From: Aureliella helgolandensis
Lineage (GTDB): Bacteria; Planctomycetota; Planctomycetia; Pirellulales; Pirellulaceae
DNA length: 64,000 nt
Assembly (NCBI RefSeq): GCF_007752135.1
Contig: NZ_CP036298.1
Location: forward strand, 4,650,001-4,714,000
Direction: 5' to 3'
The position numbers were made by a program, and so were the translations under genes. Below, piece after piece: positions 45,360-53,689 of this stretch (positions are counted from its first letter, which is position 1; each line of letters opens with the position of its first letter). The notes below the pieces were generated by a model. The model worked only from the letters and a program-made list of their open reading frames with translations, had not been told where the DNA came from and did not search any database.

Positions 45360-48300
45360 TTATTTTGTTTCTTGGGTGCTTGTTAGTAGAGCAGAGACCT
45401 GTGGACGTGCCCCCACAGGAACGCTTTCGTACGATTCTACCGCAGCGAGAAACGTGTCCAGAGCTCTGTGGACAACACTTGCGCGAGTCACGCTTTCTCC
45501 ACCGCTAGTCTCGTTGCCCACAAACCAAGTTTTCTTACAATGCGTGCCGTCCTCTGCTGGAAGCCTCTCGAAGTCTTGACCTCCTCGCACGAGAATTCCG
45601 ACCAATTCATGGGATTGGCTGGAGAAGACGGGAGAACCCGAATTACCACCATATGTGTCGAGGTTTGCCTGAAAGTAGGCGTCGGGCGAGTTGTTGGTGA
45701 CCGCGGCGTTATCAGCAATCTTCGTGGGTAGCCCGATCGGGTTCCCAATCACGTATACTTGATGGTTGTCAGGGATTTTCCCGTTGAAGAAGTTCACATT
45801 GTCCCGACCGGGGATTTTGCGATCAATCTGAATCAGTGCCCAATCGCTTCCCGTTGCGGGAGCTTGTTCCCTGTCAAGAAGCGTCTTCCCGAAGAAAACT
45901 TGGTCAGCCTCAAGAATAAGGGCGCTTGTGCTGATGGTACCGCTGTCATCCAGCTGGAATCCGAAGATGAAGCAGGCGTTTTCAGCCTGTGCTTGAGTAA
46001 TTGTACAATGACCTGCGGTAGCAATGATGTCGTCCCGGACGATGAATCCCGTGCAGTAGCTCAACAATGGTTGTTCCGAGAATCGCTCGTCTTTGCACGT
46101 ACCGTGGAGCCTTTCGTACGTGCCGTTCAACTCAACAAGATATTTTCCCGACGACAACTTCTTGACGGCACTCCTGTCTACAACGCAGCAGACCGATTCG
46201 AGATTCTTTAGCTGACCATCAAGCATGTCGATATCCTGTTGCGATCCACCTTGGCTTTGCAGGATGTTCAAAAGGTCCTTCACCCGCGACGGATCCTTGC
46301 GATCGTCAGGGCCGTACACGATTTTCACGCGATCCTGATTTGCCTTATATAGGTCACTCAGAGGCAACCGATCGATGGTATTAGAATCGGGTCTGCTGAG
46401 GCTGCTTGTGCTTGCGTCAAGCTCAAGGATATTGGTCCCAATGTCAATATTCCTTCTGTTTAATAGAGATGCGATTTCTCTGTTTATGGCCGATTTCTCA
46501 TTTTGGATTGCTCGGAATCTCGCCTCCTGTACGAGTTCCCTATTTGGGACACTCTTTAGATCTGTCGTCCCGTCTTGTCCGCTTTTCGGCATGCTCAACA
46601 CACTCGCATTGTCCGCATCCTTGATCACCACGCTTCCGCCAGCACTGATGCCAGGCAGGCTCACGGCACCACCGACGCTCACACCGAATCCCTTGGTCTC
46701 GTCGATCGGCAAGGTCTTGAACAGGTCCTTGACCTCGCGGGCGATCGCCACCGCTGCCGCCACCTCGGCGATGCCGATCTTGTCGACTGACTTCGCACCG
46801 TCGGCCGCTTTGGTTAAATCACGGATCTCGCGTGCCAACGCCACCGCCGCTGCCACCTCGACGATGCCGATCTTCTCTTGGCTCGCCTCGGGCGTTGCCT
46901 TGACCATTTCATAAATGGGGCCGATCGTCGTCAGGAGCCCGGACAGGTCGCGGACCGAAACGGCCTCAGTGGACTTGGTCGTCTCGTTGACTAGGTCGCG
47001 GACCTCGCGGGCCAATGCAATGAATTCGCGGATCTCCGCCGAAGTCACGGTAGCCTTATCCCCATCCGAGGACTTCGGGGTGCTCTTCAGCAGGTCGCGG
47101 ATATCCCGTGCCAAATTCACTATCTCCCGGATGTCGCCCAAAGTCCCCTTCTCGGCGTCCGCATTCTTGATTACCACGCTTCCGCCAGCACTGATGCCAG
47201 GCAGGCTCACGGCACCACCGACGCTCACACCGAATCCCTTGGTCTCGTCGATCGGCAAGGTCTTGAACAGGTCCTTGACCTCGCGGGCGATCGCCACCGC
47301 TGCCGCCACCTCGGCGATGCCGATCTTGTCGACTGACTTCGCACCGTCGGCCGCTTTGGTTAAATCACGGATCTCGCGTGCCAACGCCACCGCCGCTGCC
47401 ACCTCGACGATGCCGATCTTCTCTTGGCTCGCCTCGGGCGTTGCCTTGACCATTTCATAAATGGGGCCGATCGTCGTCAGGAGCCCGGACAGGTCGCGGA
47501 CCGAAACGGCCTCAGTGGACTTGGTCGTCTCGTTGACTAGGTCGCGGACCTCGCGGGCCAATGCAATGAATTCGCGGATCTCCGCCGAAGTCACGGTAGC
47601 CTTATCCCCATCCGAGGACTTCGGGGTGCTCTTCAGCAGGTCGCGGATATCCCGTGCCAAATTCACTATCTCCCGGATGTCGCCCAAAGTCCCCTTCTCG
47701 GCGTCCGCATTCTTGATTACCACGCTTCCGCCAGCACTGATGCCAGGCAGGCTCACGGCACCACCGACGCTCACACCGAATCCCTTGGTCTCGTCGATCG
47801 GCAAGGTCTTGAACAGGTCCTTGACCTCGCGGGCGATCGCCACCGCTGCCGCCACCTCGGCGATGCCGATCTTGTCGACTGACTTCGCACCGTCGGCCGC
47901 TTTGGTTAAATCACGGATCTCGCGTGCCAACGCCACCGCCGCTGCCACCTCGACGATGCCGATCTTCTCTTGGCTCGCCTCGGGCGTTGCCTTGACCATT
48001 TCATAAATGGGGCCGATCGTCGTCAGGAGCCCGGACAGGTCGCGGACCGAAACGGCCTCAGTGGACTTGGTCGTCTCGTTGACTAGGTCGCGGACCTCGC
48101 GGGCCAATGCAATGAATTCGCGGATCTCCGCCGGAGTCACGGCAGCCTTATCCCCATCCGAGGACTTCGGGGTGCTCTTCAGCAGGTCGCGGATATTCCG
48201 TGCCAAATTCACTATCTCCCGGATGTCGCCCAAAGTCCCCTTCTCGGCGTCGGACATGCATGGACACTGAGCGTAGGATGAGGCTAATGACGCGGGGCTT

Positions 48301-48362
48301 GCAACCAAGGCAACGGCCGTAACGCAATAGAGGCAATACTGGATCATGCGGTTAGGGTACAT
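45360..48362 (-). CDS. Exported trypsin-like serine protease with three 182-residue repeats
   Basis: 1,000 residues from the ATG at 48362 (AAAGAGA upstream). A signal peptide (MIQYCLYCVTAVALVASPASLASSYAQC) precedes three nearly identical 182-residue repeats. Each repeat is itself built from helical sub-repeats of the form LAREIRDL (IREIVNLARDIRDLL, IREFIALAREVRDLV, VAAAVALAREIRDLT, VAAAVAIAREVKDLF) followed by a glycine-rich linker (GFGVSVGGAVSLPGISAGGSVVI). After a linker, a chymotrypsin-fold protease has His in IATAGHC, Asp in GSDWALIQID and Ser in YGGNSGSPVF, all intact. The repeats may form an extended stalk or binding surface outside the cell. Confidence 0.9.
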   Translation of the reverse strand: MYPNRMIQYCLYCVTAVALVASPASLASSYAQCPCMSDAEKGTLGDIREIVNLARNIRDLLKSTPKSSDGDKAAVTPAEIREFIALAREVRDLVNETTKSTEAVSVRDLSGLLTTIGPIYEMVKATPEASQEKIGIVEVAAAVALAREIRDLTKAADGAKSVDKIGIAEVAAAVAIAREVKDLFKTLPIDETKGFGVSVGGAVSLPGISAGGSVVIKNADAEKGTLGDIREIVNLARDIRDLLKSTPKSSDGDKATVTSAEIREFIALAREVRDLVNETTKSTEAVSVRDLSGLLTTIGPIYEMVKATPEASQEKIGIVEVAAAVALAREIRDLTKAADGAKSVDKIGIAEVAAAVAIAREVKDLFKTLPIDETKGFGVSVGGAVSLPGISAGGSVVIKNADAEKGTLGDIREIVNLARDIRDLLKSTPKSSDGDKATVTSAEIREFIALAREVRDLVNETTKSTEAVSVRDLSGLLTTIGPIYEMVKATPEASQEKIGIVEVAAAVALAREIRDLTKAADGAKSVDKIGIAEVAAAVAIAREVKDLFKTLPIDETKGFGVSVGGAVSLPGISAGGSVVIKDADNASVLSMPKSGQDGTTDLKSVPNRELVQEARFRAIQNEKSAINREIASLLNRRNIDIGTNILELDASTSSLSRPDSNTIDRLPLSDLYKANQDRVKIVYGPDDRKDPSRVKDLLNILQSQGGSQQDIDMLDGQLKNLESVCCVVDRSAVKKLSSGKYLVELNGTYERLHGTCKDERFSEQPLLSYCTGFIVRDDIIATAGHCTITQAQAENACFIFGFQLDDSGTISTSALILEADQVFFGKTLLDREQAPATGSDWALIQIDRKIPGRDNVNFFNGKIPDNHQVYVIGNPIGLPTKIADNAAVTNNSPDAYFQANLDTYGGNSGSPVFSSQSHELVGILVRGGQDFERLPAEDGTHCKKTWFVGNETSGGESVTRASVVHRALDTFLAAVESYESVPVGARPQVSALLTSTQETK
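46617..48254 (-). repeat. Three 546-bp tandem DNA repeats inside the protease gene
   Basis: Units begin near 46617, 47163 and 47709 and end near 48254. They are almost identical at the DNA level, including third codon positions; the unit nearest the start codon differs at a few bases (for example GCCGGAGTCACGGCAGCC instead of GCCGAAGTCACGGTAGCC). This implies recent amplification or gene conversion. Length variation between strains is likely. Confidence 0.92.
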
Positions 48363-48689
48363 ACGTGTCTCTTTCTTGATTAGAGTCCAATTCCAAAACC
48401 TAAAAAAATTGCGGTCATTGCGCATTCAGCTGTCAGCCATGATCGACTGCCCTGCCAACAGCCTTGGCTTCGGTGCATCCACCTCGACCTACCGCTGCAT
48501 TCAACCTTAGCTGGCGATCATCCGCAGCATCAAAATTGACTGCGGCTTCGACCAGCTAGTTGCAGTTTTGTCAAGGTAAATTCGGTGTCGTCCAGCCACG
48601 GTCCGATTCATAGTTTGAGCAAATGACTTCTATGCATCGTACGGGACAGCTGCGTAACCGCTACGGAATTGGTTGGGAAAACAGATACT
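48363..48689. other. Gap upstream of the protease gene
   Basis: About 330 bases; the protease promoter should be here. No gene or strong structure was recognised. Confidence 0.35.
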
Positions 48690-49260
48690 CAATAAGGGAG
48701 CAAACCGGAAGCGCTTGGGAAGACAACCGGAAGGCGCTGGGACACGTTCGTCGTCGAAACTGTGTCCGTGATTGTGCTCAAAGTTGTAGCCCTGGTTTTT
48801 GAGCTAGTTGAAGGTCTCGTTTTCGATCCGCCATTGGCAACGGCCGCCCGCAGCAATTGGCAACGCGGTTTCTGCGGTGACGTTGTGATCGGTGCCCCAT
48901 TGAACATGGATTTGATATCGCCGTCGACTGTCAGATCGCATTGCCCGACATAGTTCACCAGCACCTCGAGGTTGGTCTTGTTGAGAGGCAGACGCTTCGC
49001 CCACTGGGTCTCACGATAGGAACCTTTCTTGTCAACCTTGGCCGTGCCCGCCTTGTGTAGCTTCGAGTCGTCACGTTCGCTTCGATCAGCAGATCCTGTA
49101 CCGCTTCGAACCGTTGACGCAACAATGAAAAAAGTGCATCGGCGGAGAGGAACTGCCGGGTTCGTGGAGAGGGGGGGGAACTGCCGCCATGATCGTGCTC
49201 CGCATCCGAGGCTTCTGGAGCGCTCAATGATAAGAAACCGAGCGGGTTTTGACATCGCAT
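48690..49260 (-). pseudogene. Decayed DDE transposase with internal deletion
   Basis: Leftward pieces in different frames line up as one transposase: SADALFSLLRQRFEAVQD near the N-terminus (around 49130), then after a gap RETQWAKRLPLNKTNLEVLVNYVGQCDLTVDGDIKSMF (48900-49020), GGRCQWRIENETFN with a stop, and LKNQGYNFEHNHGHS (48770-48810). The last two motifs carry the catalytic Glu region of the family. The DDE core between the first and second pieces is missing. No inverted ends were found. Confidence 0.7.
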
Positions 49261-49397
49261 GGCAAGCGAGCAAGAGGGCGAACTGCTAGCAAATGCAGCT
49301 TCCGCAAATTACGGTGTTTTCAGTGCAGCAGGGAACTGCTGGAACTGCATAGTCCAGTGGACTTTTTCATCCGCTAATCGCGACTTCCTTCCACGTT

Positions 49398-50384
49398 TCA
49401 CACGCTGATTTCCGGAACGAGAACCGATGGGAGAGAAAGCTCGCCCGGGTCGATCCAATCTTTTTTCAGCAGAGTCCAGCAGTCCGTGGCAAATTGCCGC
49501 TCAATGTAGGCGTAGGGTAACCAGCCGTAACCGGCGTCGCCCCACGTTTCGCCCCAACTGTTGCGGATCAGGATCGCGCCCTTGGGCGAGGTGTCTTTTT
49601 CGTCGTCGTAGCCGACCGCCAGCACCGCCTGGCCGCCACGGATCGAGTCGAAGGTTGGGCGATAGAGAATTCTGGACTCGGTGCTTAGCGACTTCGGTAC
49701 GGAGAATCCGAAAGCGACCGGAAAGCCTGCGGCGAGAAAAGATTTTACGTTTCGCAAGGTCTGCGAGCCGAGGGAGTGACAAAGATTATCGTCGGCGAGG
49801 GGGACAGGCACATTTTGCTTTGAAGACTTTGCAAAATAAGCCAGTCCCCGGGCGTCTAACCGCACGTAGCACGCATCCTGATAGGCCAGTGCAAAACCGG
49901 CACAAATCAGGCTCGCGTCTTCCGCGACGTCGTCGAATCGCTCAGCATCGGTGTACCAAAGATCGTATGGAACCGCCCCGAATCGCCGCAGTGATTTGAG
50001 CGTGGTGCGCAGATCGACGCCGCAATCGCCTGACGTGCGACGTAGCTTGCGTGCCATCTTGTACAGACACAATATCGAACCTTCGAACGCGCGGCCGCGG
50101 ACACGACGCTCGAAGTACTCGACCAACCCCAGCACGGCACAAACGGCCGAACAGTTGAGCGTTTGCTGGTCTGCTACTGCGGAGAAGAAAGCGGATGGGG
50201 CGTCGTCCTCGCCCCGCAGGTCGACGCTTGCCGGCACCGATTTCTGCCCGGACTTGTCCGACTTGAGACGCGCCAGTAGACGGCGGACTTCTTTGTGGTC
50301 CGGAGTGTAGTCGCGTGGATCGGGTAGGTCTGGAAACCAGCCCATGCCCGGGGGAATGAATCTTGGCACGGCGAGTCCAAACAA
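49398..50384 (-). CDS. Papain-like (C1A) protein with catalytic His replaced by Gln
   Basis: 328 residues from a TTG at 50384; an ATG at 50345 (MGWFPDLPDPRDYTP) is an alternative start. The fold is that of C1A peptidases: the oxyanion Gln and nucleophile region read VADQQTLNCSAVCAVLGLVEYF, and the Asn region reads ILIRNSWGETWGDAGYGWLPY, both typical. The position of the catalytic His reads RGGQAVLAVGYDD where the family has GGHAV; the codon is CAG. The protein should therefore fold but have little or no protease activity. No signal peptide is visible, so it may be cytoplasmic. It is separated by 114 bases from the next gene upstream on the same strand. Confidence 0.82.
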   Translation of the reverse strand: MFGLAVPRFIPPGMGWFPDLPDPRDYTPDHKEVRRLLARLKSDKSGQKSVPASVDLRGEDDAPSAFFSAVADQQTLNCSAVCAVLGLVEYFERRVRGRAFEGSILCLYKMARKLRRTSGDCGVDLRTTLKSLRRFGAVPYDLWYTDAERFDDVAEDASLICAGFALAYQDACYVRLDARGLAYFAKSSKQNVPVPLADDNLCHSLGSQTLRNVKSFLAAGFPVAFGFSVPKSLSTESRILYRPTFDSIRGGQAVLAVGYDDEKDTSPKGAILIRNSWGETWGDAGYGWLPYAYIERQFATDCWTLLKKDWIDPGELSLPSVLVPEISV

Positions 50385-50498
50385 AAGGGAGAAAACCGTC
50401 CAGCAGCGTATTCCCTTGAAAATAGATTTCTCGCTATAGTATGGCTACGGAAAGGAACAGGAAGCGTTAACAATTCCGGCTCAACATCCGACCGCCCG

Positions 50499-51317
50499 TC
50501 ATGCGAGCTGAGATTTCGCTTCTGCATCGCCGTTGGCCAATTCCCAGATGACGCCTTCACCGGTGCCGTCGCCGCGGAAACGGACGAGCGGATTTTGCTG
50601 CTTGCGGTTCAGACACTTGATTGTGTCGCTCAATCTGCGTTTCGAATCCTGTTCGGGTTGCGGCGGCAACGGATCGTCGATCCTCGCGGGCCAACCTTCC
50701 TCTTGAAAGGAACTCAGCACTAATTGTTGGTTCACCGCCTGCCACTTGTAGCGTTTCACCGTCTTTCCATCCAGACGCAGCTCATGAGATTCTTCGTCCC
50801 AATGCGGGACTAATTCCTGTACAGCTTTGCCATTTGCTTTCCCATTTCCCTCAATCGAATCGGTGTCGTCAGCGGCCGTGAGCGTTTGTCCCCCGGTAAC
50901 TAAGCGGGCTTTGGATATTCCATCCTTGGTGAGCACGAAGCACGTCCGTTTACAGATGACCGATTTACCTTCAGGCCGAAACTGTCGCTTGTTGTCGCCT
51001 GACAATGTTATTTCTCGTGCGTGTTCAACATAGCCAGTCCGCACGAGCCACCGGAAATCGATCTCGCTCAGACCGAGCTTTTGCAAGCTGCGAGTTCCGA
51101 TGGCGAACTCCCACACATCGCAGTTTGCATCGTCAGCGTACTCGAACGCTTCCAGCAATAAAGCGAAGGCAGCTTGTAGTTTTCTGCAGAGCTTGGCGTG
51201 CTTGCCGTTTTCGACGTAACCTGACATGATCTGCCCCGGCTTTAGGACATAGGGAGGCTTCCCTGCCGACGCCTCTGCATCGCGTTGGTTGCCGGCTGGT
51301 ACCCAGTGTGACGCCAT
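50499..51317 (-). CDS. Planctomycete conserved protein with winged-helix-like C-terminus
   Basis: 272 residues from the ATG at 51317, which has GGCAGGGG upstream; the frame runs on to 51518 without family resemblance. The N-terminal half is helical (LCRKLQAAFALLLEAFEYADDANCDVWEFAIG, then LGLSEIDFRWLVRTGYVEHA). The C-terminal segment (QQLVLSSFQEEGWPARIDDPLPP, RRLSDTIKCLNRKQQNPLVRFRGDGTGEGVIWE) recurs in many planctomycete proteins and looks like a winged helix. DNA binding or host-regulatory function is possible; none is shown. It precedes the pseudoprotease gene on the same strand. Confidence 0.7.
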   Translation of the reverse strand: MASHWVPAGNQRDAEASAGKPPYVLKPGQIMSGYVENGKHAKLCRKLQAAFALLLEAFEYADDANCDVWEFAIGTRSLQKLGLSEIDFRWLVRTGYVEHAREITLSGDNKRQFRPEGKSVICKRTCFVLTKDGISKARLVTGGQTLTAADDTDSIEGNGKANGKAVQELVPHWDEESHELRLDGKTVKRYKWQAVNQQLVLSSFQEEGWPARIDDPLPPQPEQDSKRRLSDTIKCLNRKQQNPLVRFRGDGTGEGVIWELANGDAEAKSQLA

Positions 51318-52032
51318 TTTACCCCTGCCAAGTGGGGGACGCAATCTGCCACCCGAACTGCTTTGTGCGCTTTTCACATGACGTGCTTGGCCAACTTTCC
51401 CCCGCTGATCATGTCTGACGCCCCGGATCCAGGGCGAAAGTTGGTGATTTCGCTCGGTTTTGGAAGATGTCCAAATCGCAAAGGACGAACCGTCATTTGT
51501 CAGTTCAAGCCAAGGCATCTTTGTGTCATTCTTCGGCCATTATTCCCAAATACTGGGCCGCTAACACACTCCGGTCAGGACCGTTGCAAGTTGGCTCAAG
51601 AGTCAACCGCTGAGGTTGGACCAACACGTGCATCGGCGCAGGAGCGGTTTGCCGCTTCGGTGCGTTTACCTCTGGCGGTATTGGGAATCCCCTCTGTAGC
51701 GAATTCGAAGCACCGGCGTAGCGACTTACGTCTGACGGCACTATCGATTGGTACCAACTCACTTCATCGGATGAGTCCAGAGCAGTTTTGGAAACCGCTT
51801 AGGACATGTCCCTGAGGGCCAAACCTAACTCAGTTTCATTGGGGACCACTCCCGGCACGCCAAAGACGACGAGAGATCAAGCCGAATGGAGACTTCGAAA
51901 GAGAGACGTGATATCATGCCTGCTCCCCGGCGATGTTGACGGCTCGATCTTTCTGATTCGTTCAGCTCCGCACTGGATCGGCGGTGTCGCTAAATTCCCT
52001 CTTTGTCGATACATCTCAAGGTGTTCGTAAAC
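51318..52032. other. 715-base gap between divergent genes
   Basis: The region lies between a leftward gene and the rightward SEFIR operon, so both promoters should be here. Frames at 51363-51815 (plus) and 51526-51762 (minus) show no motif. Nothing else was recognised. Confidence 0.4.
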
Positions 52033-52263
52033 ATGAGTGACAAAGTTCCCATACGCGCCTTCGTGAGTTACCGCGACGAATCTTCAGAACACACGGAGCG
52101 CGTGAGAGATTTATGCGATCAGCTTCGCCATGACGGTGTGGACGCGATTTGCGACCGCTACGTTCCTGCACCTGAAGAAGGGTGGTCGTGGATGGAACGC
52201 GAACTCGAAAAGGCAGCCGCCGGCGCTGGGCACCCCGGCAAGTCAGGAGGAGTGATTCCGTGA
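52033..52263 (+). CDS. Truncated SEFIR-domain ORF
   Basis: 76 residues from the ATG at 52033 (AAGGTG upstream). IRAFVSYRDESSEHTERVRDLCDQLRHDGVDAICDRYVPAPEEGWSWMERELEKA matches the first half of a SEFIR domain, the TIR-related fold used in immune signalling and found in some bacterial defence genes. After about residue 58 the match ends (AGAGHPGKSGGVIP), so the second half of the domain is missing. Its stop overlaps the GTG of the next gene, so translation may be coupled. It may be a decayed gene or a half-domain still translated. Confidence 0.65.
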   Translation: MSDKVPIRAFVSYRDESSEHTERVRDLCDQLRHDGVDAICDRYVPAPEEGWSWMERELEKAAAGAGHPGKSGGVIP

Positions 52264-53645
52264 ACTGCAATGATACTCTGGCTGAAACTCACATCGAAGA
52301 AGTGGTAGTGCTAGTGCACGGAATACGGACGTTTGCAAACTGGCAACCGCTGGTCGTGCGCATTCTCGAGGAAATTCCGGGCATCAAAGTCGTCCCGATA
52401 AAGTACGGGTACCTTGATGCGATTCGCTTCTGGTGCCCGTTCACTCGTTCCGGGCCAATTGATGATGTTCGTCGCGAAGTTCAAAACGCAAGGAGAAAGC
52501 ACCCGAATGCTCAATTGTCGGTCATTGCACACAGCTTCGGGACGTACGCGATTACTTCGCTACTGCGCGACAATCCAGATCTGCATCTTAACCGTCTATT
52601 ATTGTCTGGTTCGATCGTGAGCAGATCGTTTCGATGGGATTATGTAGACGGCCGGCTGGCTCATGACGTGATCAACGACTACGGCACGCGAGACGTATGG
52701 CCCGTCTTGGCGAAGTGTCTGAGTTGGGGGTACGGCGACACGGGAAGGCATGGATTCGGACGAGCGGCCTCGGTCAGGGACCGTGGGCATGCATATTCAC
52801 ATAGTGACTTCTTCAACGAAGCATTTGTTCGAACTTACTGGAAGCCATGGTTTGAGGAAGGTCGGTTTGTGACTTCTGAGTGGGAGGAATCTTCCCCACC
52901 GTCGCCATGGTTGCTTTCTGTCCTATCGGTCTTCCCTGCCAAATGGCTTACCATAATCGCATTGTTAACTGGTGTCTATTTGATTTGCACCCAACTTCGT
53001 CTCGGAAGCGCGACTACACAGCTAAGCGACTCTCCTCAACATGGCGGTGATAGACATGAAGTGGTCGCACCCTCAGAAGCCGCGACTGAAGGTCAGAATG
53101 ACGCTGTCCTGTCCAGACTGGTACAAGTCTATAGACCGCAATGGACAGGGATTGGTAGCGCGGACGATGTCCACGGCAACACATATAACTATGCCCGGAT
53201 CTTTGATCCGCAAGAACAGTCGCCACGGGAATGGAAAGCGGACGCATGTGTGTTAACATTCGAGCTTGAGAAGCATACAGCGATACCATGGGTTAGGATC
53301 ACAGATGTGTCCGTCATCGTGCATGACTATGAGAGACCCCCGGATTACAGGCGCGCGGTATTTGCAGGTGCCGAGTCTGCCCATGTGTTCTACGTCCTAA
53401 TCGATGACCCCGAACAGTCTGGAACTGACACGTTCTCAGCCGTCTTGCTCGATGAGCACGACCGGCCTTCCGCAACGAAGCTTGTTCGACTTGAAGAGGA
53501 ACTGCCGGACGTAATTTACCTTCGGATAAATGCCGCCCGTCCCGGCCTTTACACAATCAGCTGTCAAGTGACCGTCAGCTACCAGTCAACCGAGATACTG
53601 ATTCCATTGATGAAGCCCACTCTGTTTCTCTTTGGGCAGGATTAG
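52260..53645 (+). CDS. Alpha/beta-hydrolase with transmembrane segment and C-terminal domain
   Basis: 461 residues from a GTG at 52260 with AGGAGG 13 bases upstream; a GTG at 52182 opens the frame earlier but lacks support. The hydrolase part begins EEVVVLVHGIRTFANWQPLV (oxyanion HG), with the nucleophile elbow in VIAHSFGTYAITSLL (Ser in HSFG) and an acid/His region further on. A single membrane helix (LTIIALLTGVYLICTQL) at about residue 240 is followed by about 200 residues of beta-rich sequence (WVRITDVSVIVHDYERPP, VFYVLIDDPEQSGT), probably outside the membrane. It could be a lipase/esterase effector. It overlaps the SEFIR ORF and is followed by a HEAT gene after 44 bases. Confidence 0.75.
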   Translation: MNCNDTLAETHIEEVVVLVHGIRTFANWQPLVVRILEEIPGIKVVPIKYGYLDAIRFWCPFTRSGPIDDVRREVQNARRKHPNAQLSVIAHSFGTYAITSLLRDNPDLHLNRLLLSGSIVSRSFRWDYVDGRLAHDVINDYGTRDVWPVLAKCLSWGYGDTGRHGFGRAASVRDRGHAYSHSDFFNEAFVRTYWKPWFEEGRFVTSEWEESSPPSPWLLSVLSVFPAKWLTIIALLTGVYLICTQLRLGSATTQLSDSPQHGGDRHEVVAPSEAATEGQNDAVLSRLVQVYRPQWTGIGSADDVHGNTYNYARIFDPQEQSPREWKADACVLTFELEKHTAIPWVRITDVSVIVHDYERPPDYRRAVFAGAESAHVFYVLIDDPEQSGTDTFSAVLLDEHDRPSATKLVRLEEELPDVIYLRINAARPGLYTISCQVTVSYQSTEILIPLMKPTLFLFGQD

Positions 53646-53689
53646 GTCGCTTGGCTTGTGTCCCGTACTATTGAACAGGAGTTTACACA

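Noticed and set aside
46375-48270. Four long plus-strand frames antisense to the protease repeats
   Set aside because: They mirror the coding strand's codon use and repeat structure; no independent start signals or homology.
51318-51518. 67-residue upstream extension of the winged-helix-like protein
   Set aside because: A better ATG with a GGCAGGGG site is at 51317, and the extension has no conserved appearance.
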